Assembly (NCBI GenBank): GCA_015183035.1
Contig: JACZZP010000009.1
Span: 1-64,000, forward strand
Length of the DNA: 64,000 bases
Origin: Meloidogyne chitwoodi
Lineage: Eukaryota > Nematoda > Chromadorea > Rhabditida > Meloidogynidae
Reading direction: 5' to 3'
This document shows, in pieces, positions 1-11,675 of this stretch (position 1 is the first letter of the stretch; each line of letters starts with the position of its first letter). Made by a program: the position numbers and the translations under genes. The notes below the pieces were generated by a model. It worked only from the letters and a program-made list of their open reading frames with translations, ran no database searches and was not told the DNA's origin.

Positions 1-835
1 AAAAAACTCAAAGTATCCATTCTCCCCCCAAAAAATTTCTATGTTCCGGACCCTGTTTCTCAAAAACTAGTCATACGATTTTTGAATTTCATAGCTCATT
101 CGATTCAGCTTTCAAAGCTCTTTCGAATGATATATGAATCATATAGAAATATTTTGTCGATAATAAGTTAGCCGCGGTTGAACCTCCCAAATTATTTTTT
201 CGGAACAAGTCTGAAATTTTCGGAACAAGTCTCATAACTTACTGAATTTTCTTCAAAAAATATTCATTCCAGCTTCAATATATTCAGAATTAAATCCTCT
301 TTCGAATGATATATGACTCATACGAAACTTACCTACAGATTTTTTTTACAAAAATTCAAAATAGTCATTCTCCCCCAAAAAATTTCTATGTTCAGCAACT
401 TGCAACTTTTGACTGTTCTGTTAAAGGTTGATAATTTTTGCTTAAGAATGAAGAATATAGAATGAGAATCATAATAAAAGAAAAAAATTTGAAGAAATAC
501 CAAAGAAATAAAAAGTTAATAAATTTGTTCCCCCCATCTCCCTTTTTACACCCAGCCAAAACACAAGCTCTCCAAAGTGGAAGTGGCTTGTCTCTTCTAC
601 ACCTATTGAAGCTCTAATGCTTGGATGTGACCGTATCTGGTCTCTTCTGTACCTTTTGAAGCTTAAAGGTTTGGAGTTTAATTTTTTATACACCCAATGA
701 AACTTAAAGGTAGAAAAGGGTGTTCCTTTACTCCTTCTATTTTCAAAAATTTTTTTCTCAAAAACTAGTCGATGGATTTTTGAATTTCATAGCTCATCGA
801 TTCAGCTCTTTAAGCTCTTTCGAATGATACCAAAT
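1..835. repeat. Degenerate dispersed/direct repeats
   Basis: Two diverged copies of an about 75-bp stretch begin with ACTAGTC and end with AGCTCTTTCGAATGATA (about 66-135 and 760-828), with a third partial copy at about 298-328. A second block, running from ATTCTCCCCC to ATTTCTATGTTC, occurs at 18-46 and 366-394. Within 583-680 a roughly 52-bp unit, TCTCTTCT then an ACCT-TTGAAGCT core, is tandemly duplicated. Nothing coding is convincing here; the short open frames are AT-rich noise. This is probably old transposon or satellite debris. Confidence 0.55.
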
Positions 836-1110
836 TCAGCAAATTTTGAGCGATGGAAATTTTTTATCAAACTTTAAAATATTCCTTCAACCCCAAAATT
901 TTTTCAAAAAATCATCCTTTTTATCCTACAAAAGGTATTTCTTTACACAAATGCTTCACTTTTTGTTTTGACCTTCATCATTTTATTTTATCTACTTTTT
1001 TAATCTTAATTTCTTTTTATTTTCTTTCATTAAAGCTTTACATTAAATTAACTATATAAACAGTTAGATATATTTTTTACTAATTTATATTATAAGTGGT
1101 ATTTTGCTAA

Positions 1111-3109
1111 ATGCTAAATTCGAAAAATTCAAAGAAATATCAATTTCCTTTTGTTTTATTTGCTATTGGAATTTTCATATTCCGTTTTATTTTTTCTTTG
1201 TGGCTTTTAGAACAATTTAGAGATAGTCATATTTTTATTTTACGAGCTTTTTATTATTCACAAAGTAGAATGTGAGTTGTGCGAAATTTTTAGAATTTCC
1301 ACTTTGGTATAATAATGTAGTTATGATTTTTCTTTTTTTCAGATTTGGCTCTGAATCTACACAAAACGTTGTCGTTATTCTTATAAATCTAGAAAGACGA
1401 TTATTCGTTAAACAATTCAGTCCAGAATGTATATTTAAAGGTAGACATAAAGCAAGGCTAGAATCTGTCCATGAGGGTTATCCTCATGCTCCTTGTCGTC
1501 TTGGTATTTTCCGAATAGTCTGTAGTCTTCCATTTAGGCCGGAACCATCAAACAGTTTTGGACTTTCTATTCGAGGATCTCCACCAATTAAAGTTGATTT
1601 GATTAATTTTCAACTTTTTTAATCAACTTTATAGATTTCTTTGACACCGTCTGATACAACAAATAGACAGCTAATAATGTGTCCTGGAAGAATGTTTCTC
1701 TTCGAACAAGTAATATTTCTTATTACTTTCTATTTATTTTCAAAAAATTAATTTTTTTGAACGGACTTATCTTAAAAGATGTTTTACGTCCTTTTAATTA
1801 CTGTAAAAATATAACTTTAAGTGGCATTTGTTTTTGACAACAATGGAAGCCAACAAACTTTTAGGTGCACAATTAATAGTTGCCCATGTACAATCAATTA
1901 TTCAAGCATTAATACCATTACTTAAAATTTATGAAAATGATGGTATTTTACAAATAAGGCCAAGTTTAAGGATGCCTTCTAAAAATAATTTATGGTATGA
2001 CCCTAATGAAGAAACTTTATGGAATAATCAGTTAATTAATTTTCATGAATGTCTTTATGAATTTAAAGAAAGGCAAGTTTATTTTAGATTTTTATAACGT
2101 TCGGTTTTTCCTAAGTATTCTACATTTAAAAACATATAATTTTAATTTTATGATTTAAAAAATTTAATATATTATACTTTTTACTATATTTAGTGCATCA
2201 TTTATTGGTTTTCCTGACTGGGATGATATTTTAATAGCATCTGGTGCAATTCCTTTTACTGATCAATTAATTCAGTTTTCATTAGCAAATCCACAAGTAG
2301 CTGCTTTCTTACCAAAGCGATATCCTGGACAGATTGATAATCTACGTGATTATTTTCAAAATTCACTTAAATAGTTCTAACTATCCAATAAATTTCTAGA
2401 AAAATTATTTTCTCAAACAAACAATTCTCCGATTGAACATTTATTCCTTGAGTCAATTAAATTCAGTAAATGGCCTGGAGATGCTGAATTTATTAGCAAA
2501 ATATTTTTGCGTCCCCATTTGGTTAATTCTGTTGATTTACATGGAGCTGGGCATATTATTGATAATTTTATTCAGGCTGAATTACCTGACAATATTGCTT
2601 TTTTTGTTCATGCTAGAGATTTTACAGTACGTAAAATTTTTTTATCTGTCCTAAGAATTATATGAATATTAAATGTAGAAATATAACATAAATTCTATAA
2701 ATCTAAAAATAACTTTAATTTAATTTAGTATTTACAGAATGCCAGAATGACTGCCATTTTGCCTCAAGCTCTTCTACTAACAAGCAATACACTTTTAACT
2801 TTACAACGTCACAATCTTTCTTCCTTTTATTCTTCAACATTATTAAAAAGATTACCAAAAGAAGAAAAATATTTACATTTATTAAATAAATGTTTAAAAA
2901 AGAAAAATATTGAAGGAAAGGTTAGAATTCAAAAACGTTCAAAATGCTTTAATTACGCTCAATGCAAGCCAGAAATTAAACTTGAGATTGAAGATTATTG
3001 TTTAAATACTGACAATCAATGGGGCGAAATTTATTTACCAAATCGCCAATTACGAGTTTTTGTACTTTTAGAAAGTCGTCTAAAAGTGAAGAAATTATGC
3101 CAAATATAA
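1111..3109 (+). CDS. Glycosyltransferase family 92 (DUF23) type II membrane protein
   Basis: Seven exons give a type II membrane protein: 1111-1271, 1343-about 1591, about 1635-1709, 1822-2072, 2194-2345, 2400-2626 and 2729-3109. A hydrophobic anchor lies near residues 11-35 (FVLFAIGIFIFRFIFSLWLL). The GT92 pattern follows: CPGRMFLFEQWHLF leading to EANKLLGAQLIVAHVQS, then LLKIYENDGIL, NQLINFHECLYEFK, the acidic motif GFPDWDDILIA (expected nucleotide-sugar/metal site), and KIFLRPHLVNSVDLHGAG. In the family this order belongs to Golgi enzymes, with C. elegans GALT-1 transferring galactose to core fucose of N-glycans; the substrate here is not deducible. The fourth intron needs a GC donor (AG|GCAAGT at 2073) because a GT alternative gives a stop. 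The gene converges on the ZP gene 60 bp away. Confidence 0.8.
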
Positions 3110-3169
3110 ATAGAAGAACATTTAAACAAATATTAATATACTTATTAGTCATCTTTGTGGCAATAAACA

Positions 3170-6100
3170 TTAAATTTTTTCATCTTTTTTCATAACACCG
3201 TTTTTTCCAAATTTTAGGAAAATTATAATTGTAATTAACAATAATATCAAAGCAAAAGAGGCACTAGCAAAACCTAACATAGACAAACTATTTTTTGTAA
3301 GGGCACACTCATCTCCTGGGCTAACGTGTTTCTGAATAGAATTTATTTTCACAAAAAGAAAATAACTTTAGTTAAAAAAATATAAAATCATTATTGACAA
3401 ATTACCTGTAATTCAAATGAAAGAGGTGGCGTTTCATCCAGGTCAAAAATCAGTAGTTGTCCAGCAATTGTTTGGGGATCATTTTGTTGATTTGGTTGCC
3501 TGAATAAATTAATTTAATATAAAATGTTCCGATCGGAGTTGAAGTTTGGATTGAATAATAACATTTACTATGATACAATGTACTATTTAGTAGTAGTTAA
3601 CAAAAAAAACTTGCAATAAAAATGGCTCAAACTCTATTCTGAACTTATTTCCAAACTATTAACTTAAAAATCAAACCATTTGCTAGAAAACTGTTTTTCC
3701 TTATTTTCATGCGATTGTTTTATATCATCATCCTCTTTAGTTTTTCCCGTCTTTGAAGTAGTCAAGTCTAAATTTATTGGAGAATCTCTAGCCATTCTGC
3801 TTATTTCATGTCTCCCTTTTACTTTATTATATTCCTCCTTCCTCCTCGTCATCTCCAAGTCATTCATCTTTTCATTCTTTCTCTCATTCTCTTCCATCCA
3901 ATTGTCTTCCATTTTATCTTCAATTATTTCTATTCTTCCTTCTTCAGTATCATCGTCTTTTTCCCGTCTATCTCTCTTCCAAGTTGCTTCTTCAACTTCT
4001 TTTTCTTCTTCCGCTTCTTTATTCATCTTAAAATTTAAATTCAATAATTGTCATATTTTATGTAATATTTACCTTCCTTAAAATAAGATCAACTCCCTGT
4101 AATAAAGCCCTCCTATCAGCAACAGAATCTTTAAACATTTTTTGTAAACTTTTGGCATTAATTTGATCAGGTTGTAAATTGGCTAATAAATCATGTAGAG
4201 GGGGAGGAATATTTAATTCATCAGAATCGGTATAGTCTTCTACATCGTCTAAATATTTAAATGTAAACTCAAAAAAATTTATTTAATGTGAAAATATTTA
4301 GAATATTATTATTATAAAATATAAGTACCCTTTTTAGTCTCTATCTTTCTTGTAACAACATTGAATGATTCAGTTTTAGAAGTGATTGTTGCTTGAGTAT
4401 TAGTAATTGTAGAAATAAGTGTTGCTAACAAAGTACTGGAGGGAACAATTTCTTTTTCATTTTGTGTTGGTTGTTTTCTTCTAGGAATATTTTCTTCCGT
4501 TTCGAATTCTGCATTTACTTCATAGTGTTTGCCATTATTACCATTTGAACGCAAAGCAGGTTGAGGAGGCACATAAGGATTATTGTTGTTAATTGTAATT
4601 GTTTTGGATAAAGCAACTGGAAAATAAAATGAAAATAAGTTAAAATCAAAAGTTTGTACCAGGAGGATCTCTGCCAATACCATAATTATTAGAACTATAT
4701 CCAGGACTAAATACTTGTATTTCTGGTTCAGTGCTAGGTGCTTCAGCAATATTGGCTTGACTTGAAGGTGATCCGTAGTTGTTGGACTGACTTAAATTTA
4801 CTTTTTAAATATTATAAACATTTTTTTTATTGTTAGACATTTAATATTCAAACTAATAAATAAAATTTTCAAATAAAAACATTACTTTTCTCGAGCAGTT
4901 GTAGGCCTTTTAGCTATTGGAACTCTTAATGATGTTGTTGTAAACCTTAAATAACTAAAAATTAATTTCGTCAGTAAAATTAAATTTTACTCTGGTCGAC
5001 TACTTTCATAATCTTCTTCATCAATTTGATTTGCTGGTGGTTGGATAACTTCAAGAGGTTCATAATCAACCTCAGATAATGATGGACCCTTCGTTGAGTT
5101 TGCTATAAATAAATAATCAAATTAATAAAGGGAATTCTTCAGATAATAATTTTTCGTTTTTATTTTTAACTTATTGGCATACTTTTACTTTGTTCGAATA
5201 AACGTATTTGTTCATTCAAAACTTCATTTCGTGAATCATTTTCATTTTTCTTTTCATCGTCATGACCTTCCTCATCAGCATATACGCCTAAGAAATTTTT
5301 CTAACATTTATCGAAAAGATATTAAAAAAATTTTTATTACCCCCTTTCTTTAAATATTTATCTCCCCCATTCCTTTTGTATGGCAAAACTCTTTCATTTT
5401 TAACACCAGGGCAGTTCGGTGGTGTGATGCCTTCACACATTCCATCTTTTTTCATGCACATCTAAATAAATATATATAAAATAAAGTTTATTATTTATTA
5501 ATGTTATCATTATCCAAAATGGAAAAATACCTGTATCTGGCAGAAAAACCAAATTCCTGGTCTATCAGCAAACTTAAACACTTGGGATTCAGCATATGCT
5601 CTTTGAAGATCGGCAGAATAACGTGTCCCTGTTATTAAAATAGGATCAACTGGGCATCCTTGAGCATCCTAAATTTTGAATCATAATGAAAACTTTCCAT
5701 AATTAAAACTTACAATTACTTGAACACGTTGCTTCACACCATCAGTCACAAAACAATTATTAATTAAAATGCCAAACATTTCTAAACTTAGGGATAAAAC
5801 TCTAGTTTAGGTCATGAAATACCATTTGTGGAACAATACCATTGATGTAGTACTTTATCTCCTACACGAGCGAATTGAATGACAGCTCTAATTTTTCAAA
5901 TAATTTTTTATAGTTTAATAAACAAACCCTGCAGGTTTTCCTGCATCTAATTCATCAATTGAACTTCTATGAATACTGTAAGTACAGCCGGGAATACCAT
6001 GCCTAGCTTCTACTTCTGTTGTTGGAAGCATACTAAAAATGTTAAGCAACGGTATGTTTTAATTATTCTAATAATAGGTAGAATATATTAATTACCTAAC

Positions 6101-6701
6101 ACCCAGTTCAGCAGTTAATCCTTTACTTGCTTCCTCAAAGAAACACTTTACATGAAATGCCTGATCAACCTGAATAAAATAAAAGGAAAGTTTTAATAAA
6201 AATAAAATCTCACTTTAGTAATAAATATTGGATGAAAAGAAATGACCAAAGTTATGCCATAATACATTCCTCGCGGATCAAACTAAAAAATAAAATAATA
6301 TTTCTCATAATTTCTACCGATCGTAAGCTTCTCATTCCACATCTGCCTAATCCCAAATCAAAATGAACTTTTTTTGTCCGTTTAAGAGAAAAATCATCTT
6401 TGGCACATTCCTGATCATCAGATTTTCCTTTTGCATATATTCTTCCTTTAAGATAGAATATTTTCACGCTTTTTTAATAATTAAATTCATTCAAAAAATA
6501 CTTTCGAAAAATAAACTTGCCTTGAAAATATTTTCTAGTTTTAACCCAAACACGTATTTCTTGATCTAAACATTCAATATCTGGTTCTCCAATTATATCG
6601 TTGTCTATACTTATCAAAATAAATATAGGAAGATTACAAAACAACAAAAAAATAGAAAATAATATTGAAAATTTTGAAAAAATATTTTTTACAAAAATCA
6701 T
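3170..6701 (-). CDS. Cuticlin-like ZP-domain transmembrane protein
   Basis: This is a many-exon minus-strand gene. The N-terminus is a hydrophobic signal peptide followed by IIGEPDIECLDQEIRVWVKT, then FQGRIYAKGKSDDQEC and VHFDLGLGRCGMRSLRS. Downstream exons read FDPRGMYYGITLVISFHP, VKCFFEEASKGLTAELGV and HGIPGCTYSIHR. This is the cysteine-spaced zona pellucida module of nematode cuticlins, which polymerise into alae or cuticle and apical extracellular matrix. After the ZP module comes a long low-complexity region rich in K, E and D (exon 3686-about 4026). The end is a single TM helix (SFALILLLITIIIFLKFG) with a short basic tail, as in membrane-released ZP proteins. The intron after FQG uses a GC donor (6519-6520). 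The internal exon chain was not fully resolved; the ends and the ZP identity are firm. Confidence 0.8.
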
Positions 6702-7549
6702 AAATATTGAGCTTTAAATAAATAAATTTAAAAATATTCAGTTTTTAAAAACGATTATTCTGATATTTTTCATTGAATTTATGCAAAATTTTCTTTTTAA
6801 TTTTGTCTATGGCTGAAAAATAAAATATATAATTATATTTTAAGAGTAATCTAAAGAGGCACTTCTACATGAATAAAAAAATAAGAAAATAAAAAATCTA
6901 ATTTATATAACTTATTCCAAGTCAAAGCGGTTGCTTTCAAAATCAATCTACATACATTGTATTTACTAATTTTTAAATTTATTTTGTTTTCTATTTTTTA
7001 AAAAAACGTTGGTAAAAACATAAGATTGATAAAATAATAACTTGTATTTGAAAATAAAATTTTAAATCTCTAATTTTTATCGAATAAAATAAAATCTAGT
7101 TAATTATTGGAACAATAAAATAATAATAAACAGACAAAAGATATGGAAGAAAAATAAAATAAATTATTTAAAAAATGAAGGAATGTAGAATAGATTTCTA
7201 AAGCTGGACCTGGAGAGCTTTAAAGAAAGAATAAATTTTTGGGGTCAGAGAAAGTCCGGGTAATTTATGGAAGGAAAATAATAATTAGCGCTTGAATCGA
7301 ACTTTGTTTATGTGTGAAAAGTAAAAGTAAAAAGAATAAAAAAAAACGAAAAAATTGAAATACATGAATAGGAAAGAGGAGTTCACATCTATTTACCTTT
7401 TTTAATTTAAAAGAATTCTATTTATTATTCACACAGTTATACAATTTATTAAGTTTAGAAACTAAATAACATATTTTTCAATAAATATTTTAATAATACT
7501 TCAACTAAAATTCATTAAAATTTCTACAAAAAATTAATCAAAATATAAT
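6702..7549. other. Intergenic, nothing recognised
   Basis: AT-rich spacer between the start of the ZP gene and the end of the CAP gene. There is no coding exon, RNA gene or repeat I can support. It should contain the ZP gene promoter, but no motif stands out. Confidence 0.5.
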
Positions 7550-8480
7550 TCAAATGCACAGTCCAGCATTTGAAGAACTACATCCCTTGTCACATCCAGA
7601 ACATGGTTTCCCTTTCTTATAAATCGTTTGACCAAGATAATTTCCTCTTAAAACAAAATAATATTGAATGTAAAAACGTTCAAAATTTTGAATTTTTCTC
7701 TTATAAATGAAATATCATCTGATTTTTATCATCTAATTTTTATTTTCAAATGTTTTAAACTTACGGAGGATTGTATTGACAAACGAGATATGTTTTCCAC
7801 TGTGCTTTTGGGCATCTTTGCACATGACAACCAATTTTTGTTGTTTTAGCCCATGCCATTTGTGTACAATGACCAGTGCCTTTATTAAATTCGTTTCTAT
7901 CGAGAATTAGACTTTCTTGAACTCCTTTTTGTTGACATTCCTTCCACCAGCTTTCACAGGCCTGCAACAATGCAGCCGCTATAAAAAATATTTTTAATTG
8001 TGGCTTAAATCTAATATAGGTTTTTATAAATATTCATACTTGCGTTTATAGTTGAACTGCTTGACATAAAAAGATTTTCTCCGTTTGGACCACCAGAATG
8101 AGAAATTGTACATTTGGCTGCCCACGCAGCGGCAGAACTTTCCACATTATTATCATAAGTTATTTGTTTAATATTCATTCCTTGTGGTAGATTACCTGTT
8201 AAATTCTTTTCTTGCCCATTGGCAAGTTGTGAACGATGTTTGTTGTGACAATCAACAATTGCTTTTTTCTCGGAATCGGAAAGTGTATTTCCACCTTAAA
8301 AGATAATTCTATATTTCTTTTATCTTCATATACGTAACTATCCCCAATTTTAGAAGGGAAAACCAAATAATAAATATTATGATTTTTATTAAACTATTTA
8401 TTATCATTTAATATATTAAATATTTTACCTTTAAAACTAATTAAAAGTGTAAATAATAGAAATAATAAGAAATTAAACAT
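7550..8480 (-). CDS. CAP/SCP venom-allergen-like secreted protein
   Basis: Four coding exons. A signal peptide (MFNFLLFLLFTLLISFK) is followed by LSDSEKKAIVDCHNKHRSQL, the usual start of a CAP domain. Then come AAWAAKCTISHS and GGPNGENLF with the conserved Glu, and GHCTQMAWAKTTKIGC, the CAP1 signature, with Cys where most members have Tyr or Phe. CAP2 reads YLVCQYNPPGNYLGQ. A cysteine-rich tail (KPCSGCDKGC) closes the protein. Length is about 215 residues, usual for a single-CAP venom-allergen-like protein. Root-knot and cyst nematodes secrete such proteins from oesophageal glands and some suppress plant immunity; that role here is inference. The second intron has a normal GT donor (A|GTATGA), so no unusual splicing is needed. 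Confidence 0.9.
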
Positions 8481-8550
8481 TTGTGCAAAATTCTTTAGAA
8501 AATTGTGTTTATACCTTTAAAATTAAGCTTAATTAAGATAAATATTTCTG

Positions 8551-8588
8551 AGCACTTTTATATAAAATTAAATGCACTTTTTAAGTGC
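8551..8588. promoter_or_regulatory. GCACTT cluster upstream of the CAP gene
   Basis: About 70-110 bp upstream of the CAP start codon are GAGCACTT (8550-8557) and TGCACTT (8573-8579). The latter is followed by AAGTGCC, so GCACTT-TTT-AAGTGC forms an inverted repeat. TATATAAA lies between them. TGCMCTT has been proposed as a promoter motif of Meloidogyne dorsal-gland effector genes; matching it here is suggestive only, as seven bases recur by chance. Confidence 0.3.
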
Positions 8589-9081
8589 CATTAAAGTAAA
8601 TATTTGATAGTTTATGTTTAATCAGGTGATAATAGCGGGGAATTAAGACCTATCCTAGACGTTTTAATTTCAGAAAAGAAAATAACGAACTTAATTTATT
8701 ATTTTTATCACTTTAATTAAGCTTTATTAGGTAAGTACTATCAAATAATATTTGTTTTGAACCTCGTCAACAAAATTTATTTAATTTTAACTCATTTTTT
8801 TAGAACTTTTCATCTGCTACTAAAACAAATATAACAAATGAATATTTTTTTAGATAATGAAAAAATTAATGCTTGGCTCAAGTACATTAAAATAATTTCT
8901 GGTTCAAACTTATTTTAATGTATCAGAAATGTTTTGTTTGATAATTTAAAAATTAATTTATTTTTTATTTTCAAACTTGTTGTGCTATGCATTAATATGT
9001 TCAGATTTAAGAAATATAATGTACAATAGAAATAACAAAAAGGCACCAAAATTTTTTTTTAAATTAATTATTTATTTTTAA
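8589..9081. other. Intergenic, nothing recognised
   Basis: AT-rich spacer between the CAP gene promoter and the 3' end of the GPCR gene. I see no exon or structured element. Confidence 0.5.
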
Positions 9082-11675
9082 TCAAATAAATTCATCTTTT
9101 TCATTTTCTTCATCTAAAATTAAACGATAATTTTCTTCGTTTAGTTTTGATTCGTTTTCCTCATCTATTGAATATTTTAAAATTTGTGACGTAGCAATTA
9201 CTTCTGCTCCAATAGTATGGAAACAGATACTTGTTTTTTTGTTTGTTTTATTACAGGATATTTCAGGTAATTCTTCTGAAGTATTTATTTCATCCAGAAG
9301 AGATTTTTCGGTATAGTTAACATTATCACTAAAAATAATTAGTTAATATATTTTTTAAATTAACGCACTCCGCAATGCTCAATTGCGGCCAGTCCAGATT
9401 AAATTATATTTTTTACCTATTTTCTTTCTCAACTTTTTGTTCTTTAGTATACTGCCCAAAAAAAGGAACAGTACTTGCTGCAGCCACTCCTCCACCAGAT
9501 AAAATAGCCTGTTCACATGCAGAGCTTCTTCTTCTTCGAGATATCTGTCTTGTAATCTTTTCTTCATTATTAATTTGTACATCATTACTACATTCTTCTA
9601 TTGTAATAACTGAATGCTTTGCACTATATGCACGTATCGGAAGTTTTGGACAATCCAACAGTGAGGGAACTGAACCAATATTAATAACTCCATTTCCTGT
9701 TACATTACATAAGGAATTGTGATGATTAGACCCTGGTGCTGTTAATAATGCACGTTCAGAACTGTTTAAAAAATTATCTAAAAAATAACAAAAAAAAACA
9801 ACTTGGAAGAAAATCTTAAGAATGCTGCAGTATTTTTACAAATATCAACTCCATCAGTTGTTAAAATAACAGCAGGATTGCTTCCATTAGTTACCGAACT
9901 TCCAGGTCCAGCAATTCCCATAGAATTGGATCTTCCTCCTCCCCCACCTCCAGCTATTACAACACAGCGACTATCTTCATAAAATTCTCCCCCACTTCTT
10001 CTACTTGTTCTATTGACAAATTTTGGGCAGAAAAAGGAGCGGAAGGCTATTCTAAAGTTTTCTGCATGAGCAACATATAAAATTGGGTTGAGAGCACAAT
10101 TTATATAGGGGAAAAGATGAATAATATTAACAACAACACGATCAAATTGTGTAGAGATTCTAAGTCGAAAAATTGAAGAAAATAAATTAAATAGCCAAAA
10201 AGGAGACCAACACATTACATGGAAGATGACAACCCATAATACTAATCTAAAAAATTTAAATAATTATTATTAATTTTTAGTATAATTCACAATTTAAACT
10301 CACCTAGTAACTCGATGATATGGCGCTCTAGAACTAGCACCCCGTTTCAGACGTTTACAAGACTTGAGCGCTTCACGCAATTTAATAAAAATGTGATAAT
10401 AGCAGAAAATAATAACTGCTAGAGGCAATGCAAAAATAAGAATGGAAGAAGCTGTTATATACCTGTAATATATATTTTATTAGACTACAAATATTTTACC
10501 ATCTGGCAACATCAGAATTTGGCCATTTAGCAATACACAATTTGTGGACTTTCTCAATTGAACGCAACCTCAAAAAAGCAACTTCTGCAAAAATATAAAG
10601 TGGAGAGGCAGATGTTGCAGCAAAAATCCAGGCACATAAGGAAAGAGCTATTGCTGTTCGATAATTTCTTAAATCATTTCTATAATCATTATTATGATTT
10701 TTTACAAAAAAATTATTTAGGATAAAAACAGTTCTTGAGATTTTTTTATTTTTCTTAATTCTTTACTAATCTGGTCTATTAACCTATAACGAGCACACCA
10801 ACTTGAACGGCACATGGCACAATACCGGTCAACTGCTAAAAGAACAACAAACATTACACTTGCATATTTGCCTAAATAATAAATTAATAAGAAAAATAAA
10901 AAAATTAATTTAGGCATAATAATTATTTAATATTTCAGCCAATTTTATTTTAAATGTAAATGATTACAAACCAGTCGTTTCCGTACCATGGTAACTTAAA
11001 ATAAATGTACTTTTACATATTTAAAAAAAATCACATTGTGCAGAGAAGTGAATTAAAAGGCCAAGATTTTTCATTGAGCTGGGAGGCAGCAACCAAAGTT
11101 AAATTTATTAAATAAATAAAATCGGCGAGGCACAGGGAGATCTATAGGTTAAAATTCTACTATTAAAATTTATTTTAAAATTTCCGAATTTCAATACATA
11201 AATAAGTTCAATACTAATTTTATAAATAATAAAATAAAAAATAAATTATAGTTTTAAATGAAAGTAAAACCATGTAAACGTTGGTGATTGAACGCATGTA
11301 AGGCCTTAAAATTAAAATTTATTATTCTTATTATTATCACTCGGTCCATAAAAAATTGCAAGGTTTTCTATTTAAGTTTCGGTAAAGCCAAGAAAAGTCT
11401 AAAAAAAAAAATTTTTACCTTACTAAAATGACCAAAACAACCAATAAATTCACAGAACCTAAATATATAATAATATTATTTAATAGTTTATTAATATTTT
11501 TACCTAGAGAAACAAGTAATAAATGTGTGATTGTTAATGCCATTCGCATATGATGAACTGAGGATGTTGGAGAGGGAGAAGAAACTGGCATTATAACGGA
11601 AGGTTCCATATGTGAAAATGAAATCGAAGTAGTTGACTGTGGTGTAGATGAAGAGGGATATTGATAAAAATTCAT
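9082..11675 (-). CDS. Rhodopsin-family neuropeptide GPCR (somatostatin/opioid/allatostatin-C-like)
   Basis: About ten exons. An S/T/P-rich extracellular N-terminus leads into TM1 (ITHLLLVSLGSVNLLVVLVI), split by an intron. A small exon supplies RPYMRSITNVYM. TM2 is ISLCLADFIYLINLTLV. ECL1 is WPFNSLLCTIYHGTETTG, with the TM3 disulphide Cys 24 residues before the DRY Asp (VDRYCAMC). TM4 is SLCAWIFAATSASPLYIF, ECL2 contains KLCIAKWPNSD, and TM5 is SSILIFALPLAVIIFCYY. ICL3 is short and basic, TM6 is FHVMCWSPFWLFNLF, and TM7 ends INCALNPILYVAHAENFRIAF. The long C-terminal tail is Gly/Ser-rich and contains an RRRR cluster. The short ICL3 and the TM6/TM7 motifs point to a peptide receptor of the somatostatin/opioid group; the ligand is unknown. 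Confidence 0.85.

Noticed and set aside
3680..4081. Plus-strand 133-codon Ser/Phe-rich frame
   Set aside because: Antisense of the Lys/Glu-rich exon of the ZP protein, which fits its neighbours by splice phase.
8035..8065. A GC donor (AAC|GCAAGT) in the CAP gene
   Set aside because: A canonical donor (A|GTATGA) three bases further keeps the frame (Thr-Ala-Ala), so GC is not required here.
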